The notes below the pieces were generated by a model. The model was not told the origin of the DNA. It was given only the letters and a program-made list of their open reading frames with translations, and searched no databases. A DNA stretch of 64,000 nucleotides. It comes from Ignavibacteriota bacterium. Its GTDB lineage: Bacteria > Bacteroidota > Ignavibacteria > Ignavibacteriales > Melioribacteraceae. Shown here in pieces: positions 35,339 to 42,281 of the stretch. Where the stretch lies: contig JADJOX010000007.1 in the NCBI GenBank assembly GCA_016713565.1, positions 1,602,501 to 1,666,500 on the forward strand, written 5' to 3'. The first letter of the stretch is position 1. The number at the start of each line of letters is the position of its first letter. The translations under genes were made by a program, and so were the position numbers.

Positions 35339-35908
35339 TTATTTTTTATAAAAAAGAATTACTTCACCGCAATCAAATGATTTTGATTCAATCAACTTTA
35401 GATTTTGTCTGTCTGAAAGTTTATCAAATATTCTCAAACCATTACCTATTGCAACGGGATTAATTGATATGTACATTTCATCGATTAAATTTTCGGCAAT
35501 TAAATTTGATACAAACTCAGCACCGCCATATACAATAATATCTTTTCCATCTACCTCTTTTATTTTCTTAATTTCATCAGCAAGATTTCCCTTAACTAAT
35601 TCAGTATTTTCCCAAACTGATTTTCCCAGAGTTTTGGTAAAGACAAACTTTTTATAGTCAACCATTTTCTTAGCAAAATCATATTCCCCTGAATTTGTGT
35701 TGTTATTTACTTGATTTGTCCAATGTTTTATAAAATCGTCTGTCATTTTTCTGCCAAGTAGAATTGTATCAACAGAATCTGTAAGTTGTGTTACATAATT
35801 TTTTATATCTTCGGTCCAGTCAAAATTCATCCAATCCAATTCTCCATTTGATCCGGCAACAAATCCATCAATTGTCATCTGCATTTGTAATTTTAATTTA
35901 CGACTCAA
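35339..35908 (-). CDS. Dihydrofolate-reductase-like protein (RibD C-terminal fold), copy 1
   Basis: A 189-residue RibD-C/DHFR-fold protein, usually NADPH-dependent. It shows LKLQMQMTIDGFVAGSNGEL, TILLGRKMTDDF, DIIVYGGAEFVSNLIAENLI and DEMYISINPVAIGNGLRIF. The substrate is unknown; such proteins are often called dihydrofolate reductase family by fold only. The gene overlaps its upstream paralogue by four bases (ATGA), so the two arose by tandem duplication and are translated together. Confidence 0.88.
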   Translation of the reverse strand: MSRKLKLQMQMTIDGFVAGSNGELDWMNFDWTEDIKNYVTQLTDSVDTILLGRKMTDDFIKHWTNQVNNNTNSGEYDFAKKMVDYKKFVFTKTLGKSVWENTELVKGNLADEIKKIKEVDGKDIIVYGGAEFVSNLIAENLIDEMYISINPVAIGNGLRIFDKLSDRQNLKLIESKSFDCGEVILFYKK

Positions 35909-36489
35909 TTTTGACAGCCTTTCTTTAATTCATAGACAAATAAATTTATGCCGCAATTAAACATTTTTGATTTGATCAGTTTCAAATGCTTATGCGATTG
36001 AATTTTGTTAAATACTGGATCACCTTTACCCAATGCTACAGGATTAACATAAAAATAGAACTCATCAATTAAATTTTCAGCAATTAATGAAGATACAAAT
36101 GAAGTTCCGCCAACAGCAAAAATATCTTTTCCATTCTGTTTTTTTAATTTGATTACTTCATCATTCAAATTTCCATTAACAACTTCAATGTTTTCCCAAG
36201 GTGATTTTTTAATCGAATTGGAAAAAACAATTTTCCTTATAGCCGCCATTCTTTTTGCGACTTCAAACATTGGATCATCGGGTTTTGTAAATACATCCTG
36301 CCAATAAGGAATATAATCGACAGCCAATTTTCTACCAATGATGTGAGTATCGCAATCATCTAGCAGTCCAAGCACATCTTCCTTAATTTCATCCCAAGCC
36401 CAAGTTACCCAAGTCTGATCGTCATTTGGTCCAGCGGCTACAAATCCATCTAATGATGTTTGCATTTGTAATTTTAATTTACGACTCAT
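35905..36489 (-). CDS. Dihydrofolate-reductase-like protein (RibD C-terminal fold), copy 2
   Basis: A 194-residue paralogue of the gene just downstream. It has the same blocks: SRKLKLQMQTSLDGFVAAGP, HIIGRKLAVDYIPYW, DIFAVGGTSFVSSLIAENLI and FYFYVNPVALGKGDPVF. The first 26 or so bases of the two genes are identical, which suggests a fairly recent or conserved duplication at the start. The remaining protein has clearly diverged. NADPH binding is likely from the fold, but the substrate is unknown. Confidence 0.88.
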   Translation of the reverse strand: MSRKLKLQMQTSLDGFVAAGPNDDQTWVTWAWDEIKEDVLGLLDDCDTHIIGRKLAVDYIPYWQDVFTKPDDPMFEVAKRMAAIRKIVFSNSIKKSPWENIEVVNGNLNDEVIKLKKQNGKDIFAVGGTSFVSSLIAENLIDEFYFYVNPVALGKGDPVFNKIQSHKHLKLIKSKMFNCGINLFVYELKKGCQN

Positions 36490-36499
36490 AATTGAACTC

Positions 36500-36916
36500 C
36501 TAAATATTATCCTTTAATCTAATCATGCATTTACAATCCGGTCCGTCTGAATACCATTCCAGAGCAACACCTTTAGAATCAATATTGGGATTCTGTCTTA
36601 ACTCGGCAAAAGCTTCTTTTATTTTTAGAATATTTTGCTCATAGTTTTTTACGGTAATTGAAATGTAATTTCCTTTTTTAACTTCGAATGTTTCTAAATT
36701 AAGATTCTTAAATTCTCCTTGTTCTACTTCTTCAACAGCGGCTTTGTAAATAATATCATATTTATTATTCATATAAGAAATGCCGTAGAAATTTCTATTT
36801 TGCTTTAGCGGAATTTGTTTATGCAATGTTTGATGAGCTTCAACAATTCCATCCGGAAATGATTTTGCTGTTACACAAAATAGAAGTTTATCATTATCAA
36901 ATTTTATTCTTTCCAT
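36500..36916 (-). CDS. GyrI-like small-molecule-binding protein
   Basis: A 138-residue protein that looks like a stand-alone GyrI-like domain. The segments EAHQTLHKQIPLKQNRNFYG, EVKKGNYISITVKNYEQNIL and KIKEAFAELRQNPNIDSKGV fit that fold, and the end segment LEWYSDGPDCKCMIRLKDN is a typical closing strand. There is no helix-turn-helix, so it is not itself a DNA-binding regulator. Two bases separate it from the SRPBCC gene at 36919, so they share a transcript. The ligand is unknown. Confidence 0.72.
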   Translation of the reverse strand: MERIKFDNDKLLFCVTAKSFPDGIVEAHQTLHKQIPLKQNRNFYGISYMNNKYDIIYKAAVEEVEQGEFKNLNLETFEVKKGNYISITVKNYEQNILKIKEAFAELRQNPNIDSKGVALEWYSDGPDCKCMIRLKDNI

Positions 36917-36918
36917 TT

Positions 36919-37356
36919 TTATTCTTCTGATAATTCTTTAACAATTTTTAATGCTTTTGGAAAAGTTTCAATGAAATAAACTTTGTAATCATCTCCAATG
37001 TCCAAATAAACCGAAAGGAAGGTTTGATTTTCTGAATATTCTAAAGCATAAGTTTCCAGCAATCCAGACCATTTTTTTATTTCTTCACTTTCAAGATCTT
37101 CTTTTCCATCTTTTATCATTCCTAAATGTTTGAATGACAAAAATTCATTTTCTTTTAATTGATCGATTGTGCTAACCATTCCGTTTCCTTCGCTGCCTAA
37201 AAACAAAGTTTTTCCACCGATTTTCCAATCAGATTCCATGTATGAACCTTCGGAAAAAGGAGCTGTCCATTTTCTATATGTTTTATCGTCCCAAAGTATT
37301 TTCCAGACTTTTTCACGCGGTGCGTTTATCGAAATGTTAAATTTTAATTTTTCCAT
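36919..37356 (-). CDS. SRPBCC/AHSA1-type protein
   Basis: A 145-residue START-like protein: KLKFNISINAPREKVWKILW, then DDKTYRKWTAPFSEGSYMES and KIGGKTLFLG are typical of AHSA1 members. The C-terminal helix (FIETFPKALKIVKELSEE) is short. It lies 22 bp after the double-VOC gene and two bases before the GyrI-like gene. It probably binds a hydrophobic ligand, and no enzyme activity can be assigned. Confidence 0.85.
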   Translation of the reverse strand: MEKLKFNISINAPREKVWKILWDDKTYRKWTAPFSEGSYMESDWKIGGKTLFLGSEGNGMVSTIDQLKENEFLSFKHLGMIKDGKEDLESEEIKKWSGLLETYALEYSENQTFLSVYLDIGDDYKVYFIETFPKALKIVKELSEE

Positions 37357-37378
37357 TGAACCATTCTTTCTAATTTAT

Positions 37379-38287
37379 TTAAGATTTACTTGAATAAGCT
37401 TTTTCCAAAACTTCTAAATCAAGTTTTTTCATTTTTAGAAGTTCATTCATTACGGTAGAAGATTGTTCTTTATTTCCGCTGTTTAATAATTTACCGAGCT
37501 TGGAAGGAACAATTTGCCATGAAACGCCAAATTTATCTTTAAGCCAGCCGCATTGCTGTGCTTTGGGATCACCGTCCTTACCAAGTTTTTCCCAAAAGAA
37601 GTCTATTTCTTCCTGCGAATCACAATTTACAATGAATGATATTGATTCATTAAAATCAAATTCGTGTTTTCCTTCTCCGCTCATCGCGTTAAAAAAAACT
37701 CCACTAAGTGCAAATTGAGCAAACATAATTGTTTCTTCTTTTATTTTATCATTAGCAGGATTTTCAAATTTGAAAATAATCTTTGATTCGGGGAAAATAT
37801 TGGTATAATGATCAATCGCTTCTTTTACTTTTGTAATTTTGTCATTCACAAATAATAGAGTTGGAACAATTTTTTGAGGTGAATCGGATTTTGTTATATC
37901 CAGCTGCCAAGATATTCCAAATTTATCTATAACCCAAGCGTATTTTTCGCTCCAATCATATTTATCCAATTTCATTATAACTTTTCCGTCATTTGACAAA
38001 CTATTATAAAAGTTTAGAATTTCTGTTTCAGATTCACAATAAATAAAAAACGAAACTGCTTCACTGAATTTGAAAATTGGTCCTCCGTTTAAGGCAAGAA
38101 ACTTTTGGCCAAATAATTCGAATTCCACTGTCATTAAAGTTCCTTCCGGCATTTGATGAAATTCAAAACCTTCTTTGCCGTATCTTTGAGAATTTCCAAT
38201 TTTGGAATTTTTAAAAAGTGCTGTGTAAAACTTTACCGCTTCTTCTGCATTTTTATCAAACCACAAATTTGGCATTATTGATTTCAT
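37379..38287 (-). CDS. Two-domain VOC (PhnB-like) protein
   Basis: The 302-residue protein contains two PhnB-like VOC domains in tandem, about residues 1-130 (MPNLWFDKNAEEAVKFYTAL) and 138-265 (KIVPTLLFVNDKITKVKEAI). Each ends with a phrase of the type DKFGISWQLD and DKFGVSWQIVP. The fold binds metal and small molecules; some members are resistance proteins. Start and stop overlap by one base with the AHSA1 gene upstream, so the two are coupled. Other PhnB-type proteins of the window are at 39143 and 50793. Confidence 0.88.
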   Translation of the reverse strand: MKSIMPNLWFDKNAEEAVKFYTALFKNSKIGNSQRYGKEGFEFHQMPEGTLMTVEFELFGQKFLALNGGPIFKFSEAVSFFIYCESETEILNFYNSLSNDGKVIMKLDKYDWSEKYAWVIDKFGISWQLDITKSDSPQKIVPTLLFVNDKITKVKEAIDHYTNIFPESKIIFKFENPANDKIKEETIMFAQFALSGVFFNAMSGEGKHEFDFNESISFIVNCDSQEEIDFFWEKLGKDGDPKAQQCGWLKDKFGVSWQIVPSKLGKLLNSGNKEQSSTVMNELLKMKKLDLEVLEKAYSSKS

Positions 38288-38760
38288 TATTTTTCCTTTC
38301 TCATTTTTTCTAATTCAATTTCTAATCGATCAAAATTTTCGTCATTTTTACCAACCGTATAAGTTCTGATTTTGTCGCATAATTCAATCGAGTCAAATAA
38401 TTGCCTGAAAATTAATTTGGTTTTTGATTGTGAAATTTTTTGAAATTGAACTATCACATAAAATTTAGGATTTGATAAACGATCCCAGATTATCAAATTA
38501 TTCTTTTCAACAACTATAAAAACACACTCATTAGCATAATTGCCTTTTTCCGGACCGTGCATTATAAAACTCCATTTTCCGCCCGGCTTAAATTCAAATA
38601 CGTTAAATGTATTAGTAAACCCATTTGGTCCCCACCAATTTTTAAGGTGTTCAGGATTTTCAAAAGCTCCATATACCAAATCAATTGGATAATTAATTTC
38701 TCTTATGGTAATGATTTCTTGTTCGGGATTGGTGATTAAGTTTTCCATATCTGCAATCAA
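38287..38760 (-). CDS. SRPBCC/AHSA1-type protein
   Basis: A 157-residue START-like protein with ITIREINYPIDLVYGAFENP, then EHLKNWWGPNGFTNTFNVFE and PGGKWSFIMHGPEKGNYANE. This is a textbook AHSA1 N-terminal half. The region SKTKLIFRQLFDSIELCDKI continues the pattern. It is followed with a one-base overlap by the two-domain VOC gene, so AHSA1 and VOC proteins are made together. The function is unknown beyond the fold. Confidence 0.88.
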   Translation of the reverse strand: MIADMENLITNPEQEIITIREINYPIDLVYGAFENPEHLKNWWGPNGFTNTFNVFEFKPGGKWSFIMHGPEKGNYANECVFIVVEKNNLIIWDRLSNPKFYVIVQFQKISQSKTKLIFRQLFDSIELCDKIRTYTVGKNDENFDRLEIELEKMRKEK

Positions 38761-38863
38761 ATTTACTTTCTGAAATTATTAATTTCTTTTATGTAAAGAA
38801 TACCAACAATAAATGAATCTCAAAATAAAATTATTTATAAAAGTTATAGTTATACAATTTCGC

Positions 38864-38895
38864 TTCCGATAAAAAAGCATATGCATCGAAATGAC
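38864..38895. repeat. Fragment similar to the intergenic hairpin element
   Basis: TTCCGATAAAA...CGAAATGAC resembles the inner and right part of the element at 34745-34825 (TTCCCGATAAT...CGAAATGAC). The similarity is short and may be chance. Confidence 0.2.
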
Positions 38896-38934
38896 TAATA
38901 CAATATGATCTAAAGAAAGCCGCGTCTTAAATAT

Positions 38935-39114
38935 TTACTTTACAGCTTTTTTAATTTTATCAATATTTTCTTTTCCAAAATAATTGCATCCGCCTTTAAC
39001 CAAGTCCGGTTTTAAGTTAAGAGTTTTTATTGTTTTTGAAACAACGGAACCCGAAACACCTAATTGAGCCGCTATTTTACCCGCGGTTAATAATTCCGAA
39101 TTTTCTTTAGCCAT
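38935..39114 (-). CDS. Small helix-turn-helix protein of 59 residues
   Basis: Reading leftwards from the ATG at 39114 gives MAKENSELLTAGKIAAQLGV, then SGSVVSKTIKTLNLKPDLVK and GGCNYFGKENIDKIKKAVK with a TAA stop. The segment LTAGKIAAQLGVSGSVVSKT is a clear helix-turn-helix. AAGG lies about ten bases upstream of the start. Small proteins of this kind occur in Bacteroidota as stand-alone units or as tails of larger proteins. It sits inside the small-enzyme cluster, 28 bp after the VOC gene at 39143, and could be a local regulator. That role is inferred. Confidence 0.72.
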   Translation of the reverse strand: MAKENSELLTAGKIAAQLGVSGSVVSKTIKTLNLKPDLVKGGCNYFGKENIDKIKKAVK

Positions 39115-39142
39115 TTTGAATAAACCTTATAATTGTGAATAA

Positions 39143-39568
39143 TTATATTTGTTTTGAAAAATCAATCATCCAATTTATGCCGAATTTATCTGTAAAGTTG
39201 CCGAAATAATCACCCCAAAATTGATCAGACATAGGCATTTCAATTTTTCCGCCAACGGAAAGTTTGTTGAATAATTCGTCAGCTTCTTCTTTAGAATCTG
39301 TTGTAATCATAATATGCATATTATTGCCAAAATTCAGTTTATGACCCATTTCTTCAATAGCATCTGTTCCCATTAAAATAATTCCATTGCACAACGGCAA
39401 AGAAATATGCATAATTTTATCTTTTAAGTTTTCAGGTATTTGGTTTTCGCCGGGAATATCTTTGAATTTAGTAACTCCAAGAAAGTCACCGCCAAATACT
39501 GATTTATAAAAATTGAATGCTTCTTCGGTATTGCCTTTGCAATTAATATACGGATGAATATTCTTCAT
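39143..39568 (-). CDS. VOC family protein (PhnB-like)
   Basis: A 141-residue PhnB-like VOC protein: IHPYINCKGNTEEAFNFYKS, then VFGGDFLGVTKF, and the ending FWGDYFGNFTDKFGINWMID. It closely resembles the protein at 50793 (CRDAFNFYKTVFGGEFHNIN, WGAYFGMLTDKFGINWMM), so the two are probably paralogues. The family binds metal and small ligands; no catalytic role can be assigned. It is the first gene of the minus-strand small-enzyme run, back to back with the GlxA-type regulator. Confidence 0.88.
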   Translation of the reverse strand: MKNIHPYINCKGNTEEAFNFYKSVFGGDFLGVTKFKDIPGENQIPENLKDKIMHISLPLCNGIILMGTDAIEEMGHKLNFGNNMHIMITTDSKEEADELFNKLSVGGKIEMPMSDQFWGDYFGNFTDKFGINWMIDFSKQI

Positions 39569-39823
39569 AAATTTTTCCTTAAATGATTTATTTTTTTCAT
39601 GAATAATGAAAATTCAAATTAACTCTAATTAATAATTATTTATTTTTTTTGAAATGGAAAAATATCTCTTACCGCATTTTTAGTTTTAATAATTAAGAAT
39701 ATTACCAAAAAGAGTTTTCAAAGCTTTATTTACAAATATAACAGATAATTTGTCTTTTTCTTATGAGTAATTACGCCAATATTGTGGGTTGATTACGACA
39801 TTCACTTTATTTACATTTTCATC

Positions 39824-40789
39824 ATGAAAAACATAATTATATTAGTTCCAGAAACGGCAATTCCCGCCGCAATTTTTGATCCGCAATATATGTTTTTTGC
39901 GGTTAATAATTTTTTCAAAGAAGCCGGGCATCAGCCGTTTTTCAATGTTGAGTTAATTGGTTTAACGAATGAAGTAAAATTAAATTTTGGAACTGTAACC
40001 GTTCATACAAATAATACAATTGATAAAGCTAAACAGTCAAATTTAATAATTGTTCCTGCTATAAGCGGAAACATAATAAATTCATTAGAAGTTAATAAAA
40101 AATTTATCCCGTTCATTATTGAACAATATAATGGCGGCGCGGAAGTGGCAAGTCTTTGCATTGGTGCTTTTTTATTGGCTTCAACTGGTTTGCTCAATGG
40201 AAAACAATGTTCTACTCATTGGCTTTTTGCAAATCAATTTAAAGAAATGTTTCCCGAAGTTAAATTTGCGGAAGATAAAATAATAACTGATCAAAATAGA
40301 ATTTACACTAGCGGCGGCGCTACTTCTTATTGGAACTTACTTTTATATTTAGTGGAAAAATTTACGAACAAAGAAATGGCGGTTATGGCTTCTAAATTTT
40401 TCCTATTGGATACCGAAAAAACAACACAGCTTCCGTTTAGGATTTTTAAGGGACAGAAAGAACATAAAGACAGTTTAATTCTCTCCGCGCAGAATTTCAT
40501 TGAAGAAAATTTTAAAGAAAAAATTACGATTGATGAATTATCCGAAAGATTTAATTTGGGAAGAAGAACTTTTGAAAGGAGATTTAAAGCAGCAACAAAA
40601 AATACAATTATTGAATATATTCAACGTGTAAAAATTGAAGCTGCAAAAATTGATTTGGAAAAGGGAAGAAAAACCGTAACAGAAATTATGTATGATGTGG
40701 GTTATACAGATAGCAAATCTTTTAGAGATATTTTTAAAAAGTATGCCGGAATTTCTCCGGTTGAGTATAAAAATAAATTTAATAACTGA
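39824..40789 (+). CDS. GlxA-family transcription regulator (DJ-1/PfpI domain plus AraC)
   Basis: From ATG 39824 (MKNIIILVPETAIPAA) the product has 321 residues. An ATG 14 codons upstream adds only a hydrophobic leader and has no better ribosome-binding site. The N-terminal domain has the class-I amidotransferase-like fold (EVASLCIGAFLLASTGLLNG). The C-terminal AraC domain shows TIDELSERFNLGRRTFERRF, then VTEIMYDVGYTDSKSFRDIF. It is divergent from the VOC gene and about 255 bp away, so it could control the small-enzyme run. That is an inference from position. Confidence 0.88.
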   Translation: MKNIIILVPETAIPAAIFDPQYMFFAVNNFFKEAGHQPFFNVELIGLTNEVKLNFGTVTVHTNNTIDKAKQSNLIIVPAISGNIINSLEVNKKFIPFIIEQYNGGAEVASLCIGAFLLASTGLLNGKQCSTHWLFANQFKEMFPEVKFAEDKIITDQNRIYTSGGATSYWNLLLYLVEKFTNKEMAVMASKFFLLDTEKTTQLPFRIFKGQKEHKDSLILSAQNFIEENFKEKITIDELSERFNLGRRTFERRFKAATKNTIIEYIQRVKIEAAKIDLEKGRKTVTEIMYDVGYTDSKSFRDIFKKYAGISPVEYKNKFNN

Positions 40790-40812
40790 ATTAATATATA
40801 ATTTTGTTTCTT

Positions 40813-41137
40813 TTATGATTTTGCTTTATCATTAAATTGCAGACATAAATTCAACCAAAACTTTAAAATATTTTGTTTTAAAACCTTTCGATTCAACATA
40901 GCATTAACCATTAAAATCTCTCTATTTGATTATAACGTTTTTGTAACCTTTTCTCTTAGAAATACTTTCTACCAAATTTGGATCAAATCAGCATATTAAA
41001 TTATCACTGTTAACATTTATACACATTTTATCATTTATCAAAAATGCTAATCCGCCAAACATTTTTTTCTCTACCACATTTGGAATTTCTGAGAGAGCTT
41101 CTCTAATTCTATTTGCTAACGTTTCATTATATACCAT
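40813..41137 (-). pseudogene. Decayed TfoX-N-like gene, paralogue of the intact copy at 46457
   Basis: Read leftwards from ATG 41137 the sequence gives MVYNETLANRIREALSEIPN, then VVEKKMFGGLAFLINDKMCI and NVNSDNLIC. It then meets TGA in frame. Matching text reappears later in another frame near the end (LCLQFNDKAKS). The intact paralogue has SEIPNVEEKKMFGGLAFLIN and LCLKFNDKAKS at the same places. It is about 8 bases shorter than the intact gene. A 26-bp identical stretch upstream of both (41161-41186 and 46814-46839) shows that the promoter side was duplicated as well. Confidence 0.85.
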
Positions 41138-41160
41138 TTAATTTTTCAACCTTTCAATTG

Positions 41161-41186
41161 ATTTCGCAAACTTAATTATTTTTAAT
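41161..41186. repeat. 26-bp upstream repeat shared with the intact TfoX-like gene
   Basis: This stretch, starting ATTTCGCAAACTTAATTATT, is identical to 46814-46839. Both lie just upstream of a TfoX-like reading frame. It is the flank of an old duplication and may keep the promoter. Confidence 0.8.
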
Positions 41187-41286
41187 CACGGATTTGTTAT
41201 AAAACTCAATCATTCTTTATTTACTAAAATATATAACGCAGAAATTCTGTTTTTAAAATGATTTATGTATTTAAGTATATTTATGT

Positions 41287-42153
41287 ATGAAAATTTTAAA
41301 TAGAAAATATTCTAAATATAATCCCAACAATAAAATATGGAAAAATGGGTTATATACGGCGAGTTTGATTTTATTGATTTTTATACTATTTGAGCCTTTT
41401 GGTTTTAGAGATAAAGAAATCAGTCTAAAAATTCTACTATACCCAGGCTATGCTTTTATAGCTTTTATTTATTCGTATCTAAATTTTCAAATTGTTAGAC
41501 AAATAATCAAAAAAAAGCAAACTTGGAAAATAATTGATGAAATTAAAAATATTCTATTAAGCATAATTCTTATAACATTTGCTGTTCATTTATTTACATA
41601 TTCAATTTCTGAAGATATGCCAATTACATTAGAATGGTTTTTTAGGCTTTTGTACCATGTTTCAAGTATTTTTCTAATTAAAAATATAATTGAGTTTTTT
41701 TATTATAATTATAAATCAACCGCCATAAATAATAAATTACTAAAATCACAGAATGAAATCTCAAATCAAAAATTGAATGATTCAGAAATGCAGAAAAAAG
41801 AAATCATTTTAATTTCTTTAGAGAAAGAGCAAATAAAAATTAGTAGAAATAAAATTATTTTTATCCAAGCAGCAAGCAATTACTTAATATTTTATCTTCG
41901 TGAAGATGATAAAAAAATAAATAAGATAATAAAACGGGGTCGACTTCATAAGATTGAAAATGATCTTTCTCCATTCTCAGAATTTGTTAGATGCCACCGC
42001 GCTTTTATTATTAATCTTAATCAATCAGCACGTTTAAAGGGAAATATGAAAAATTCCAGAATTATTTTTCAGGACGTAGAAACAGAGATCCCTGTCTCAA
42101 GAACATTTTACAGAACCTTGAAAGAAAACCTTGAGAAAATAACTTTAAGTTAA
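41287..42153 (+). CDS. Membrane-anchored LytTR regulator
   Basis: A 288-residue protein. It has four hydrophobic segments in the first 150 residues (25-40, 51-70, 86-105, 121-140), a coiled stretch around 145-175, and a C-terminal LytTR DNA-binding domain (KIIFIQAASNYLIFYLRE, then FVRCHRAFIINLNQSARL and IPVSRTFYRTLKENL). It lacks a phospho-acceptor domain, so the membrane part probably senses the signal. It lies 128 bp upstream of the TonB receptor in the same direction and may regulate it; that link is a guess. No clear ribosome-binding site is visible. Confidence 0.85.
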   Translation: MKILNRKYSKYNPNNKIWKNGLYTASLILLIFILFEPFGFRDKEISLKILLYPGYAFIAFIYSYLNFQIVRQIIKKKQTWKIIDEIKNILLSIILITFAVHLFTYSISEDMPITLEWFFRLLYHVSSIFLIKNIIEFFYYNYKSTAINNKLLKSQNEISNQKLNDSEMQKKEIILISLEKEQIKISRNKIIFIQAASNYLIFYLREDDKKINKIIKRGRLHKIENDLSPFSEFVRCHRAFIINLNQSARLKGNMKNSRIIFQDVETEIPVSRTFYRTLKENLEKITLS

Positions 42154-42281
42154 CTTTCCATTTCGTCACTTTTTAAATCTATCTATCCCTAAGATTTGAA
42201 ATATCTGTTTACGAATAATATATTTGCCACTGAAAATTAAATATAACAAGCTGATTTTTACTTTCGAACAAGTTCAATAAA

